Below, piece after piece: positions 17,470 through 27,245 of a stretch of DNA of 64,000 nucleotides. The stretch comes from Clostridia bacterium (GTDB lineage Bacteria; Bacillota_A; Clostridia; Christensenellales; Aristaeellaceae). The stretch covers positions 1 through 64,000 of the forward strand of contig BNUH01000001.1 of the NCBI GenBank assembly GCA_025997215.1, in the 5' to 3' direction. The position numbers were made by a program, and so were the translations under genes. The notes below the pieces were generated by a model. It saw only the letters and a program-made list of their open reading frames with translations, made no database searches and was not told the origin of the DNA. How positions within the stretch are numbered: position 1 is the first letter of the stretch; each line of letters starts with the position of its first letter.

Positions 17470-17700
17470 AGAGGAAACGGCGGATTGATTTGCGGCAAGA
17501 AGGTGGGTCCAGGGCGCGTCGCATCCGCTCCTTTGGGAAGGGGACTCGTCGTCCCCCTCCCAACCTCCCCCTGGGGTTTGGTTACGAGGAAACGTTGGAT
17601 TGGTTCACGGCAAAAAGAAGGGTCCAGGGCTGTGCCCTGGCGGGGGTCCAGGGGCGCGCAGCCCCTGGGCCTCGGCGTAATATTATTATTAGTTTTGTTG
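17470..17700 (+). repeat. Hairpin-rich dispersed intergenic repeat, copy A
   Basis: This gene-free stretch holds two tandem units. Each begins GAGGAAACG..GGATTG, followed by TT..CGGCAA, AGAAGG and GGTCCAGGGC (units near 17471 and 17587). GC-rich hairpins follow, such as CCAGGGC-TGT-GCCCTGG and CCAGGGGC-GCGCA-GCCCCTGG. A related element in the opposite orientation lies at 34680-34865. Copy A sits after the EF-G-like gene and before the response regulator, where it may also terminate transcription. Confidence 0.7.
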
Positions 17701-17779
17701 GAAAATTGTTGCATTTATATTGAAATTCGGGTAAAATAGTTACGGATACGCGGGATGAAAATATGGGGAGGGTATGGCG

Positions 17780-18472
17780 ATGGCGAAGCGTTTGCTGTTG
17801 GTTGACGATGAACCCTTAATTCTCAAGGGATTAAAATATAGTCTCGAACAGGATGGGTATGAGGTGGATTCCGCTGCGGACGGGGAGGAAGCGCTGACGA
17901 TGTTTGGCAGTCGGGTGTACGATCTGATTCTGCTGGACGTCATGCTGCCGGAACTGAGCGGGATCGAGGTGTGTCAGAGGATTCGCGAGAGGTCCAATGT
18001 GCCGATTATTATGCTCACCGCTAAGGGTGAGGATATGGATAAGATATTGGGATTGGAGTACGGCGCGGACGACTATATGACCAAGCCGTTCAATATTTTG
18101 GAGGTTAAGGCGCGGGTTAAATCCATATTGAGGCGGACACAGAACGTGGTGTCGGTCGAGCCGCCCAAGGTGATCCGTGTGCGGGATATGGAGGTTAACT
18201 TGGTTAATCGGTCTGTAACAATCGCGGGCAAGGATATTAAGCTGACCGCGAAGGAATTCGATCTGTTACAGCTGTTCATCACAAACAGGGGCAAGGTGTT
18301 CAGCCGCGAGAGCATGCTGGAAACCGTGTGGAAGTATGACTACCTCGGCGATATGCGCACGGTGGACGTGCATATCCGTCGGTTGCGCGAGAAGATCGAG
18401 CGGAACACGTCCCAGCCGGAATTCATATTCACCAAGTGGGGCGTGGGGTATTACTTTACGGATAAGGATTAA
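17780..18472 (+). CDS. OmpR/PhoB-family response regulator
   Basis: A 230-residue two-component regulator. The receiver domain contains 'LLVDDEP' (acid pocket), 'LILLDVMLP' (phosphorylated Asp) and 'MLTAKGED' followed by 'GADDYMTKPF' (conserved Lys). The C-terminal winged helix includes 'LTAKEFDLLQLFITNRGKVF' and 'VDVHIRRLREKIE'. ATG 17774 is in frame, but the GGGGAGGG at 17765-17772 is only one base from it and seven from ATG 17780, which I prefer. It is followed by a histidine kinase and a GerMN lipoprotein. Confidence 0.93.
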   Translation: MAKRLLLVDDEPLILKGLKYSLEQDGYEVDSAADGEEALTMFGSRVYDLILLDVMLPELSGIEVCQRIRERSNVPIIMLTAKGEDMDKILGLEYGADDYMTKPFNILEVKARVKSILRRTQNVVSVEPPKVIRVRDMEVNLVNRSVTIAGKDIKLTAKEFDLLQLFITNRGKVFSRESMLETVWKYDYLGDMRTVDVHIRRLREKIERNTSQPEFIFTKWGVGYYFTDKD

Positions 18473-18480
18473 GAAAGATT

Positions 18481-19956
18481 TTGAAGCCATCATTAAAAAA
18501 GCGGGCAAAAATCGGCGTCCGGTGGCAGATTGTGCTCGCGTTTTTCGTTATATTGGCTTCGGCGTTCTACTTCGCGGCCTCCGCGCTGACGCAATTGGTC
18601 GGGCGATACCTGCTGGATAACCAGATCGCCGCCTCCCGCGCCGCCGCCGAAGAGGTGGCCGCGTCGTTTGCGTACGCGTTTTACGAGGCGGACGCGGAGT
18701 CGCTGTACGCGCGAATGACCGCCGAGAATCGGGTGCGCGGCGGGCGGCTGATCGTGTTGGATATGGATGCGCGCGTTCAGGCCGACACGTCCGGTCTGCT
18801 CAACGGCGCGCGGTTGAATACGCCGGAGGTGCTGGATATCCTGGGCGGCGAGACGCGCAGCTTCGGCCTGCACGCGTCGCCGGAGACTACGGCCCGCGAA
18901 CGGCGGACATGGCTGGACGTGTTCCGCAGTCTGGAATATCCGCAGCGCTGGATGGGTTACACCGCAGTACCCATTATGATGGATGGCAGCCGCGTGGGGA
19001 TACTGCTGTCCGTCAGTCCCGTTCAGGATGTCGTGTCGCAATTGATCGCCGTGCAGGATCAGATGCTGACATATTTCGCGCTGGCGGCTGCGGCCGGGAT
19101 ACTGCTTAGCGTGGTATTCTCCAAAATAATTACAAAGCCGCTGCAAGGATTGGCGGCTGGGATCGAACGCATGTCGCGCGGCGACTTGGGCAGCCGGGTT
19201 CCGGTAACGGGCGGGCGTGAGATGGCGGAACTGGCGCGCACATTCAACGAGATGAGCCAACGTCTGGAGAATCTGGACGACGCGCGCAATCAATTCGTGT
19301 CGAACGCATCCCATGAACTTAAAACACCGCTGTCCACTATGAAAATCCTTATAGAATCCATGCTGTACGACCCGAACACGCCCGCCGAACTGCGCCAGGA
19401 ATTCCTGACCGACATCAATAAGGAAATCGACCGCCTGACGCTGATCATCGGCGACCTGCTGACGCTCGTACGCGTGGACAGCGGCGAGGTGAGGCTGCGC
19501 CGCGAGGAGCTGAAGCTGGCCGAGGTTACGCGTGAAACCGCGCGCCGCTTGTCTCCGCTGTTATCCGAGCGCGGTCAGGAGTTAACGCTGAACCTCGTGG
19601 ACGACATCATCATATTCGCCGACCGATCCAAGATTTCCCAGATGATATATAACCTGCTGGAGAACGCCATCAAGTACACGCCGCCCCACGGCAAGATTCG
19701 CGTCCAGCTCACCCGTGACGGCGGGAAAGCGCTGCTGGATGTCGCGGATTCCGGCATGGGCATCCCTGAATCCGAACAGCCGCACATATTTGAGCGATTT
19801 TACCGCGTGGATAAGGCGCGCGCGCGCACTACGGGCGGCACGGGGCTGGGCCTGTCGATAGTACGCCAGGCCGTGCAGCTGCACGACGGCGAGATAACGC
19901 TGACGAGCGAGGAAGGGAAGGGGGCGACGTTCCATGTCAGGCTGCCGATGGTGTAG
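18481..19956 (+). CDS. Membrane sensor histidine kinase (PhoR/WalK/MtrB-like)
   Basis: A 491-residue kinase starting at TTG. Helix 1 is at about residues 14-36, an extracytoplasmic sensor region at 40-190, helix 2 at about 193-215 and a HAMP domain to about 265. HisKA has 'NASHELKTPLSTM' with the phosphorylated His278. The HATPase domain has 'NLLENAIKYTPPHGKI' (N box), 'DSGMGIPE' (G1), 'FERFYRVDKAR' (F) and 'GGTGLGLSIV' (G2). It would phosphorylate the adjacent regulator. The extracytoplasmic region shows no domain I can name. Confidence 0.92.
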   Translation: MKPSLKKRAKIGVRWQIVLAFFVILASAFYFAASALTQLVGRYLLDNQIAASRAAAEEVAASFAYAFYEADAESLYARMTAENRVRGGRLIVLDMDARVQADTSGLLNGARLNTPEVLDILGGETRSFGLHASPETTARERRTWLDVFRSLEYPQRWMGYTAVPIMMDGSRVGILLSVSPVQDVVSQLIAVQDQMLTYFALAAAAGILLSVVFSKIITKPLQGLAAGIERMSRGDLGSRVPVTGGREMAELARTFNEMSQRLENLDDARNQFVSNASHELKTPLSTMKILIESMLYDPNTPAELRQEFLTDINKEIDRLTLIIGDLLTLVRVDSGEVRLRREELKLAEVTRETARRLSPLLSERGQELTLNLVDDIIIFADRSKISQMIYNLLENAIKYTPPHGKIRVQLTRDGGKALLDVADSGMGIPESEQPHIFERFYRVDKARARTTGGTGLGLSIVRQAVQLHDGEITLTSEEGKGATFHVRLPMV

Positions 19957-21721
19957 GGAAGCATGGTATCTCCTCTTGGCACCTTTTGAAAGGGGCTCCG
20001 CCCGCAGGCGGTGGGGTTTGTGCCTTTCGGCAATGCTAATTGTTCTGTTCACGCTGTCCGGCTGCGTGGACAGCCTCCTGCGCGAACGCGCCGACCTGCG
20101 CGCGCTGCCTACGATCCAGCCCTCCGACACCATTCGCACGGGGGATTACCGCTCGCCGGAGGATATACCCGTCACGCTCTACCTGCCCGATTGGAATCGC
20201 GATCGGCTGGTCACGGCGGCCGATACGGTGACGGTGTACGCGGGCGCCGACATCACGGAGGCCGTGGCCATACGCCTGTTGGATCGGCTGGGGCAGATGT
20301 TCCCCAGCCTCAAAGGTTCACAGCTAAGCCTGATGTCCGGCACGGGTTCCGTCGAGCGCAGCGGCGGCATCGTATTCGTGAACCTGAATTCAACGATGTG
20401 GCTGCTGGAACCGTCGGAGAAGTCCGTCGCGCGCATGGCGCTGACATACACGCTGACGGAATTGCCGGGGGTTAATTATGTTGGCATACTGGTTAACGGG
20501 CGGGATGACGCCATCGATGCCGGAGGATCGGTGCCGTATGGTTTGCATAAACGCTCCATCAGCGAGGATATCGAGACGTATCTGAATGGCCTGGAAACGT
20601 CGCTGGCCGCCGAAACGAACGGGTTGACGCGCGATGTTGCGCTTTACTTCGCCTCGACGGACGGCTTGCGGATTCTACCTGAAACACGAGGCGTCACCAT
20701 CCCCAGTGGGCCCAGGGATGAACTGCGGGAGCGGTTGGTAAAGGTTCTGCTGACGGAATTGAGCAAGGGCAGCCTGATCCGCCAGACACAGACGCGGTCG
20801 CTGTTGAATCCGGATTACATGGTCGGCGAGCCGCGTATCGTCACGCCAACGGGCAGCGCCGATACGTTGCTGCAGCTCTCTTTCCGGTCGGAATTATATG
20901 ATTATCTCACGATAAACGGCGGCACGCCGTATCTGTTCTTTGCCTCGCTCACCGAGACGCTGACGGGATTCGTGCCGGGGCTGGACGGGCTGATCGCCCA
21001 GGTTGGCGGCGAGACCGTCACCGAGATCCGCGCGCCGGACGATCGTACGCTCCATTTGAGGAACGGGCGCATGACTCGCGCCGACTTCGCCGGGTCCGTG
21101 GCGGACTTGGGCCTGCTCTATTTCCCGCGCGAGGATGGTACGGGCCTGACTGCCATCGAGCGAGCCATCGAGCAGAACCTCGCCGACGATCCGCGCACGC
21201 TGTTAAAGTTGCTGCTGGCCGGGCCGAGGCGTTACGATCCGGACGCCAAGCTGCTGCCCGCGCTGCCAGCCAGCGACGGCACGCCGTCTGCGTTCGCCGA
21301 TGCGGATCTGCTGGGCGTGTCGATCGAGTCTGGCGAGGCGCTGGTCAACCTGTCCGAGGACATCGCCTCTGCGTGCGCGGAGCTGACGGCGGCGCAAGCA
21401 CGGGGGTTCATATTCAGCGTGGTCAATACGCTCACGGGTCTGCGCGGGGTGAATAAGGTGCGGTTTTTCGTTGAAGGACAGGCGCGCGACCTATTCTACC
21501 AATCGGAATCCGGCAGCGCGGCCGACGCGCGGCCCGCCGACCTATCCGGCGGCATGGATGCCGGGGTGTCGTCGCTGGGTGAATTCTACCGCCAGCCCGG
21601 GTTGATCGTGACAGAATTCGGCAACATCGACGAGGTGGACGCGCCGGAAACCGCAACGCCTGCCGATGCTGTGCCGGATGGGACGGACGCGCACGACGCC
21701 GCCGTGATCGACGAGGTATAA
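19934..21721 (+). CDS. GerMN-domain lipoprotein downstream of the two-component system
   Basis: A secreted lipoprotein with the lipobox 'FTLSGC' (Cys at about residue 43 of the longest frame). It has at least two GerMN-type modules: an N-terminal one with 'VTLYLPDW...' and 'LTELPGVNYVGILVNGRD', and a C-terminal one with 'GEALVNLS' and 'FSVVNTLTGLRGVNKVRFFVEG'. GerMN domains occur in the spore-germination protein GerM and in mycobacterial LpqB. The start is unsettled. ATG 19934 overlaps the kinase gene by 23 bases, an in-frame TTG near 19974 would leave an Arg-rich signal peptide, and ATG 20033 leaves only the hydrophobic core. By order it resembles MtrA-MtrB-LpqB. Confidence 0.8.
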   Translation: MSGCRWCREAWYLLLAPFERGSARRRWGLCLSAMLIVLFTLSGCVDSLLRERADLRALPTIQPSDTIRTGDYRSPEDIPVTLYLPDWNRDRLVTAADTVTVYAGADITEAVAIRLLDRLGQMFPSLKGSQLSLMSGTGSVERSGGIVFVNLNSTMWLLEPSEKSVARMALTYTLTELPGVNYVGILVNGRDDAIDAGGSVPYGLHKRSISEDIETYLNGLETSLAAETNGLTRDVALYFASTDGLRILPETRGVTIPSGPRDELRERLVKVLLTELSKGSLIRQTQTRSLLNPDYMVGEPRIVTPTGSADTLLQLSFRSELYDYLTINGGTPYLFFASLTETLTGFVPGLDGLIAQVGGETVTEIRAPDDRTLHLRNGRMTRADFAGSVADLGLLYFPREDGTGLTAIERAIEQNLADDPRTLLKLLLAGPRRYDPDAKLLPALPASDGTPSAFADADLLGVSIESGEALVNLSEDIASACAELTAAQARGFIFSVVNTLTGLRGVNKVRFFVEGQARDLFYQSESGSAADARPADLSGGMDAGVSSLGEFYRQPGLIVTEFGNIDEVDAPETATPADAVPDGTDAHDAAVIDEV

Positions 21722-21739
21722 TCATTATGGATAATAATT

Positions 21740-22771
21740 ATGGGTGAAACACAGAGCTACGGGTCGTTCATCAAGTCCATAGAGCGCGGTTCCATCCAAC
21801 GGTTGTATGCGCTGGAGGGTTCGGAGACATACCTGGCTGGCAAGGCGCGCGGCGCATTGCGAGCCGCGCTGCTGCCCGCCGGGTTGGAGTCGCTTAACGA
21901 AACCGTGCTGGATAATCCATCCGCCGACAAGCTGATCGAGGCTGCAGAAACGCTGCCAGCGTTTGCGAATCGGCGGCTGGTATACGTCCGCGCGATGGAT
22001 ATATTGACGGCCGAGCGCGCCCGCGACGCCCAGGCGCAGTCGGACGCGCTGGCGAATTATCTGCCCAGGGTGCCCGACACGGTCTGCCTGGTATTCCGCA
22101 TACCCGCCGACACCGACAAGCGGCGCGCGGCTGTGAAGGCGCTGTACGCGGCGGCATGCGTCGTTCAATGCGTGACGCCGTCCGATGCAGAAATCGAGCG
22201 GTTTATACGCCGCGAAGTTGTAACGGGAGGCGCGTCGATCGAGCCGGAAGCCGCCGCGTTCCTGATAAACTGGTCAGGCCGTGACCTCACGCGGTTGGTC
22301 GGCGAGATCGGCAAGCTATGCGCCTACCGCAAGGGCTTGCTAATCCGCGAGGAGGATATCCGCGCGCTCTCCATCCGCACCGAGGAATCCACCGTATTCC
22401 AGTGGCTGGATGCGCTGCTGGACGGCAAGGGTGCGGCTTCGCTAACCATCCTGGATTCGCTCGTCGAGTCCGGCGAGAACGTTTTTGCGCTGTTGGCACT
22501 GGCGGAACGCCGGCTGCGCCAGCTTCTCTACATCGACCATATGACCCGCGAACGCCGCTCTGCAACCGACATTGCCAAGCAGCTGGGCCTGCCTGACTTC
22601 GTAGTCCGGCGTGAAATGCAAAAAGCCCGGTCGCTTCAACTGACGCGCGGGCTGCGTGCGGGTTTGGATCTGCTGATGGATACCAACGAGGCTATCCGAT
22701 CCGGGCGTATTGCCGAGGCAACCGCGCTGCCGCGAATCCAATTCGGATTAAGTGCCATCATACACCAATAG
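21740..22771 (+). CDS. holA: DNA polymerase III delta subunit
   Basis: A 343-residue clamp-loader subunit that opens the sliding clamp. 'LYALEGSETYLAGKARGALR' at the start and 'LINWSGRDLTRLVGEIGKLCAY' and 'STVFQWLDALLDGKGAASLTIL' in the middle match the HolA/YqeN pattern. No Walker A is present, as is normal for delta. Its position next to rpsT matches the Bacillus order yqeN-rpsT-gpr-spoIIP. Confidence 0.9.
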   Translation: MGETQSYGSFIKSIERGSIQRLYALEGSETYLAGKARGALRAALLPAGLESLNETVLDNPSADKLIEAAETLPAFANRRLVYVRAMDILTAERARDAQAQSDALANYLPRVPDTVCLVFRIPADTDKRRAAVKALYAAACVVQCVTPSDAEIERFIRREVVTGGASIEPEAAAFLINWSGRDLTRLVGEIGKLCAYRKGLLIREEDIRALSIRTEESTVFQWLDALLDGKGAASLTILDSLVESGENVFALLALAERRLRQLLYIDHMTRERRSATDIAKQLGLPDFVVRREMQKARSLQLTRGLRAGLDLLMDTNEAIRSGRIAEATALPRIQFGLSAIIHQ

Positions 22772-22837
22772 AGCCACGGTATTCCGCGGCCCTCGGTATG
22801 CGGCTGTACTGCTAGCGCTAACCCTTAGTGGTCAGCG

Positions 22838-23110
22838 TTAACCCTTCGCGGCCAGCGCCTTATTCAGACGGATAGCCATGCGGGATTTGCGGCGGTTGGC
22901 GGCGTTGCGATGGATGACGCCTTTGGAAGCCGCGTGGTCTACCGCGCCCACGGTCGAAGCCAGCAGCGTGGTGGCCGCGGCCGGTTCCTTCACCAGCGCC
23001 GTCTCGAATTTTTTGAGCTGCGTTTTCATGGAGGACTTAACCATGCGGTTGCGCAGGTTCTTTTTCTGGTTGACCTTAACCCGCTTAATGGCGGACTTGA
23101 TGTTGGGCAT
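22838..23110 (-). CDS. rpsT: 30S ribosomal protein S20
   Basis: A 90-residue basic protein, 'MPNIKSAIKRVKVNQKKNLR', with the usual 'AASKGVIHRNAANRRKSRM' near the C-terminus. It binds 16S rRNA. The frame extends upstream to 23203, but AAGGAG ahead of ATG 23110 and the family N-terminus set the start. It is convergent with holA. Confidence 0.97.
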   Translation of the reverse strand: MPNIKSAIKRVKVNQKKNLRNRMVKSSMKTQLKKFETALVKEPAAATTLLASTVGAVDHAASKGVIHRNAANRRKSRMAIRLNKALAAKG

Positions 23111-23193
23111 ACTCCATCTCCTTAAGAATTGGTTATAATTGGCGCACGTCGCCTTTAACCGACCAAACGCCGATCCGACGAATCGCTCCGCGT

Positions 23194-23222
23194 AGTATAA
23201 CATATGCCGCGCATAAATGCAA
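23194..23222 (-). promoter_or_regulatory. Sigma-A promoter of rpsT
   Basis: TTGCAT (23222-23217), 17 bases and TATACT (23199-23194) on the minus strand. It gives a leader of about 75 bases before rpsT. Confidence 0.7.
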
Positions 23223-23337
23223 ATAATTTTCCAGGGGGGAATACGCGATTTATGGCGATTGTATTTGAGCGGATTGGGTGATATACTGTCGGTGGATGGC
23301 TAATTCGACAGCCGATTCTTTATGCACTATTACGACG

Positions 23338-23348
23338 GATGGTATAAT
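23338..23348 (+). promoter_or_regulatory. Extended -10 promoter before malQ
   Basis: TGGTATAAT at 23340-23348 is an extended -10 element about 30 bases ahead of malQ. No good -35 is seen. The remainder of 23223-23378 holds no gene. Confidence 0.5.
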
Positions 23349-23378
23349 GCGACATAAGTATACAGGGAGGCAATTATT

Positions 23379-24875
23379 ATGCCTACGAAAACTAAGACTA
23401 AATGGACCTCGTCACGGCGTTCCGGCATACTCCTGCCCATATTCAGCCTGCCGTCGCCGTATGGGATTGGCACGTTCGGCAAGGCCGCGTATCAATTCCT
23501 CGACTTCTTAAAGGCCGCAGGCCAGTCGTATTGGCAGGTGCTGCCGCTCGGCCCGGTGGGGAAGGGCCATTCGCCGTACTCCTCGCCCAGTTCGTTCGCG
23601 GGGAATCCGCTGTTCATCGACTGGGATTTGCTGACCGATAAGGGATTGTTGATGCCCGACGAGTGCGCAGCGTTGAAACCCATCGAATTCGACAAGATTG
23701 ATTATTTAAGAATGATTGAGCGCAGCGGCGAGGTGCTGCGCTTGGCGTTTACGCGGGTGACACCGGATATGGTTGCAAAGGTTGAGAGATTCCGACATTC
23801 GCACCATTGGGCGGAGGATTACGCGCTGTATGAGGCCATCCGCGCGGAGGATTCGCGCCACTGGTATGAGTGGCCCGAAGGCCTTAAACGCCGCGACCCA
23901 GCCGCGCTGTCGACTGCGCGCGAACGGCTGCGCGGCGATATCGCCTATCGCCTATTCACCCAGTGGCTATTCTTTGAACAGTGGAGCGCGCTCAAGGCGT
24001 ACGCCAATGTCAACGGCATCGCCATCGTCGGCGACATCCCCATCTATGCCGCGATGGACAGCGCCGACGTGTGGGCGAACCCGGGGCTGTTCGAGTTGGA
24101 TGAGGATCTGAACCCCATCGAGGAATCCGGCTGCCCGCCGGACTTCTTCAACGCCGACGGCCAGCTGTGGGAGAATCCGATATATCGCTGGGATGTCATG
24201 CAGCAGGATGGTTATGATTGGTGGGTCAGGCGGCTGGGCGCGGTGGCCGAGCTGTTTGATGTGACACGCATCGACCATTTCCGCGGGTTGGAGGCGTTCT
24301 ACGCGATACCGGGCGGCGAAACGACCGCGCGGAATGGGCAGTGGCGGCCGGGGCCGGGTTATCCGTTCTTCGAGACGATCAACAAAGCGCTGGGGAATCC
24401 CGAGGTCATCGCGGAGGATCTGGGCGACATCACGTCTGCCGTGAAACGGCTATTAAAGAGGACTGGTTATCCGGGCATGAAGGTGCTGCAGTTCGCGTTC
24501 AATCCAGGCGCGGACAGCGAGTACCTGCCGCATAAGTATGAGCGCAACTGCGTGGTGTATACGGGCACCCATGACAACGATACGTCGTTGGGTTACTTCG
24601 CAAATGCGCCGGCGAAGGAGAGGCGGTTCGCCCGGCAGTACTTGAATATGGGACGCCAGGCGAGCGTGCCGTGGACGATGATTCGCGCGGCTTGGTCCAG
24701 CACGGCGAATACGGCTATCGCGCCTATACAGGATTTTTTGGAATTGGGTTCGGAGGCGCGGGTGAATGTGCCTGGTATTGCCGAAGGCAACTGGTCCTGG
24801 CGCATGAAACCCGGCGCACTGACCGACGAACTGGCGGATAAAATACGCGTGCTGACAGAATTATACGGGCGGTGA
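23379..24875 (+). CDS. malQ: 4-alpha-glucanotransferase (amylomaltase, GH77)
   Basis: A 498-residue cytoplasmic enzyme that transfers alpha-1,4-glucan segments between maltodextrins. Marks are 'RRSGILLPIFSLPSPYGIG' at the start, 'SYWQVLPLGPVGKGHSPYSS', and the GH77 catalytic regions 'VTRIDHFRGL' (nucleophile Asp), 'VIAEDLGDITSAV' (acid/base Glu) and 'YTGTHDNDT'. GGGAGG precedes the ATG. The glycogen phosphorylase gene follows after six bases, so the pair forms a glucan-breakdown operon. Confidence 0.97.
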   Translation: MPTKTKTKWTSSRRSGILLPIFSLPSPYGIGTFGKAAYQFLDFLKAAGQSYWQVLPLGPVGKGHSPYSSPSSFAGNPLFIDWDLLTDKGLLMPDECAALKPIEFDKIDYLRMIERSGEVLRLAFTRVTPDMVAKVERFRHSHHWAEDYALYEAIRAEDSRHWYEWPEGLKRRDPAALSTARERLRGDIAYRLFTQWLFFEQWSALKAYANVNGIAIVGDIPIYAAMDSADVWANPGLFELDEDLNPIEESGCPPDFFNADGQLWENPIYRWDVMQQDGYDWWVRRLGAVAELFDVTRIDHFRGLEAFYAIPGGETTARNGQWRPGPGYPFFETINKALGNPEVIAEDLGDITSAVKRLLKRTGYPGMKVLQFAFNPGADSEYLPHKYERNCVVYTGTHDNDTSLGYFANAPAKERRFARQYLNMGRQASVPWTMIRAAWSSTANTAIAPIQDFLELGSEARVNVPGIAEGNWSWRMKPGALTDELADKIRVLTELYGR

Positions 24876-24881
24876 AATATT

Positions 24882-27233
24882 ATGGTTAATGAAGCGTTAC
24901 GACAAACGTTTATGGATTCATTCCTGATGAATCTGAGGACGGCGGGTTACGCCGCGCCAAAGTCCGCACCGCCGCGCGCCGTGCACAGCGCCATAGCCAA
25001 GGCCGCCGTAGGCTTGATAGCGGATAAGTGGCAGACGGATCAACCCGCCAAAACCGCGTGCTACCTGTCGGCTGAATTCTTGACCGGGCGACTGGTGTAC
25101 AATAATCTATTGTGTCTCGGTCTGCTGGAGGACGCGCGGTCGTGGCTGGCCGACGTCGGTGTCGATCTGGGCGAACTGGAAGAGATAGAGGATGCCGCGC
25201 TGGGCAACGGCGGGCTGGGACGCTTGGCCGCGTGTTTCCTGGACAGCGCGGCCGCGCTGGGTCTGCCCGTTACGGGATATGGCATCCGCTACAAATATGG
25301 ATTATTCCGCCAGACATTTGAGAATGGATTCCAGCGCGAGACAGGGGACGACTGGCACGCGGATGAGGATCCGTGGTCGGTCCGGCGCGAGGCGTCGGCG
25401 AGGCGTATCTGCTTCAAGGATCAGACGGTCATGGCTGTGCCGTATGACATGCCGATCATCGGCTACGGCGGCGCGCGAGTAGGCACTCTGCGGCTGTGGC
25501 AGTCGGAGGCGTGCGAACCGTTCGATTTCGACCTATTCAACCAGCAGAAGTACGCGGCGAGCGTTAAGGAAAAAAACGAGGCCGAGGATATTTCGCGAAC
25601 ACTTTACCCGAACGACGACACACCGCGCGGCAAGGCGCTGCGGTTGAGGCAGGAGTATTTCTTTTCGGCCGCGACGATTGGGGATTTGCTGGATCGATGC
25701 CACAGCGCGGGACGCGACGTGCGCGAGCTCCCGGAAATGTTCGCCATTCAGTTAAACGATACGCATCCGGTGATCGCGATCCCGGAACTCATCCGCCGCC
25801 TGGTGGATGAGGATGGGCTGAAGTTTGTCGAAGCGTTTGGCATCGCGCGGCGCGTGTTTAATTATACCAACCACACCATTATGATCGAGGCCATGGAGAC
25901 GTGGAAGGCGTCGATGCTGCGCTCGCTGCTGCCGCGAATTCTAGAGATTATCAATGAAATCCAGCTTCATTTAGAGAGGACACTGGCCTTCAACGACGTG
26001 CCGCGCGATCAGGTCAAGCGGATGTCCGTGCTGCGCACGGGCGTCGCGCGGATGGCGCCGCTGGCCATATTCGCCAGCTCACATACAAACGGCGTCGCGA
26101 AGATTCACACCGAAATACTGTGCGGCAAGACGCTCAAGGATTGGTACGATGTCTGGCCGGAACGCTTCTTAAATGAAACGAATGGGATCACATTCCGCCG
26201 CTGGCTGGGATTGTGCAATCCTGAACTGACCCAATTGGTTAACGGCTTGACCCAGGGCGATGTGCTGCGCGAACCGATGCGGTTGGAACGGTTGGCGCCG
26301 TTCGCGGACGACGACGCCGTGCTGGATGAATTCGCGGCGATAAAGCAGTGCAACAAGGCAAAGCTGGCCGACGCCATCGCCAAGCGGGAGGGCATTGCCG
26401 TTGATCCAACGAGTATATTTGATATACAGATAAAACGGTTACACGAATACAAGCGTCAGTTGATGAACGCGCTGAACATCCTTATGCTGTATAATGATTT
26501 CAAGGATGGGTTGCTGAAGAATCCGAACCCCGTGACGTTCATATTCGGCGCAAAAGCCGCGCCGGGCTACCGCCGCGCAAAGGCTATCATCAAGCTGATC
26601 AATGAAATTGGCCGGCAGATACGCAGCGATCCGGCAGCGCGGGAACTGTTCAACGTCATATTCGTTCAGAATTATAACGTATCGTGGGCGGAGGAGATGG
26701 TGCCCGCGGCCGATATTTCCGAACAGATATCCATGGCCGGAACGGAGGCGTCCGGCACGGGCAATATGAAATTCATGCTGAACGGCACCGTCACGCTGGG
26801 TACATACGACGGCGCGAACGTCGAGATCGTCGAGGCGGCGGGCAGGGAGCATAACTTCATATTCGGCGCGGACGTCGATGAGATTGAGCGGCTGCTGCCG
26901 CATCACGATCCGAAAGCGCTGCTGAAGCACGACGCACGGTTGTGCCGCGCGATGGACGCGCTGACCGATAGCACGCTGGATGACAATGGCACGGGTATGT
27001 TTGCGGAGTTGCGGACGGCGCTGCTGGATGGCGCGTCATGGCATGTGCCGGATCATTATTATGTATTGGGCGACATGGCCGCTTATGATACCGCGCGCAA
27101 GCAGGCGTTCCAGGCATACGGCAGCCGAGAGTTTACGCGCATGGGTTTTGTCAATATGTGCCATGCCGGGCGGTTCAGTTCGGATTTGACGATAGCGGAT
27201 TACGCAAAACGGGTGTGGCATATCACTGCTTGA
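24882..27233 (+). CDS. glgP: Glycogen/maltodextrin phosphorylase (GT35)
   Basis: A 783-residue enzyme that releases glucose-1-phosphate from alpha-1,4-glucans. It has 'YLSAEFLTGRLVYNNLLCLG' near the N-terminus, 'DAALGNGGLGRLAACFLDS', 'QLNDTHPVIAIPELIRRLVD', and the PLP-site region 'ASGTGNMKFMLNGTVTLGT' with the Schiff-base Lys near residue 630. The length is normal for bacterial phosphorylases. It is co-transcribed with malQ and faces spoIIP with only 12 bases between the stops. Confidence 0.97.
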   Translation: MVNEALRQTFMDSFLMNLRTAGYAAPKSAPPRAVHSAIAKAAVGLIADKWQTDQPAKTACYLSAEFLTGRLVYNNLLCLGLLEDARSWLADVGVDLGELEEIEDAALGNGGLGRLAACFLDSAAALGLPVTGYGIRYKYGLFRQTFENGFQRETGDDWHADEDPWSVRREASARRICFKDQTVMAVPYDMPIIGYGGARVGTLRLWQSEACEPFDFDLFNQQKYAASVKEKNEAEDISRTLYPNDDTPRGKALRLRQEYFFSAATIGDLLDRCHSAGRDVRELPEMFAIQLNDTHPVIAIPELIRRLVDEDGLKFVEAFGIARRVFNYTNHTIMIEAMETWKASMLRSLLPRILEIINEIQLHLERTLAFNDVPRDQVKRMSVLRTGVARMAPLAIFASSHTNGVAKIHTEILCGKTLKDWYDVWPERFLNETNGITFRRWLGLCNPELTQLVNGLTQGDVLREPMRLERLAPFADDDAVLDEFAAIKQCNKAKLADAIAKREGIAVDPTSIFDIQIKRLHEYKRQLMNALNILMLYNDFKDGLLKNPNPVTFIFGAKAAPGYRRAKAIIKLINEIGRQIRSDPAARELFNVIFVQNYNVSWAEEMVPAADISEQISMAGTEASGTGNMKFMLNGTVTLGTYDGANVEIVEAAGREHNFIFGADVDEIERLLPHHDPKALLKHDARLCRAMDALTDSTLDDNGTGMFAELRTALLDGASWHVPDHYYVLGDMAAYDTARKQAFQAYGSREFTRMGFVNMCHAGRFSSDLTIADYAKRVWHITA

Positions 27234-27245
27234 TGAGGTTTTCTA

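Noticed and set aside
17470..17700. Possible CRISPR array because of repeated GGATTG..GGTCCAGGG units
   Set aside because: Only two diverged units about 116 bases apart, without uniform spacers or cas genes; it is a hairpin repeat.
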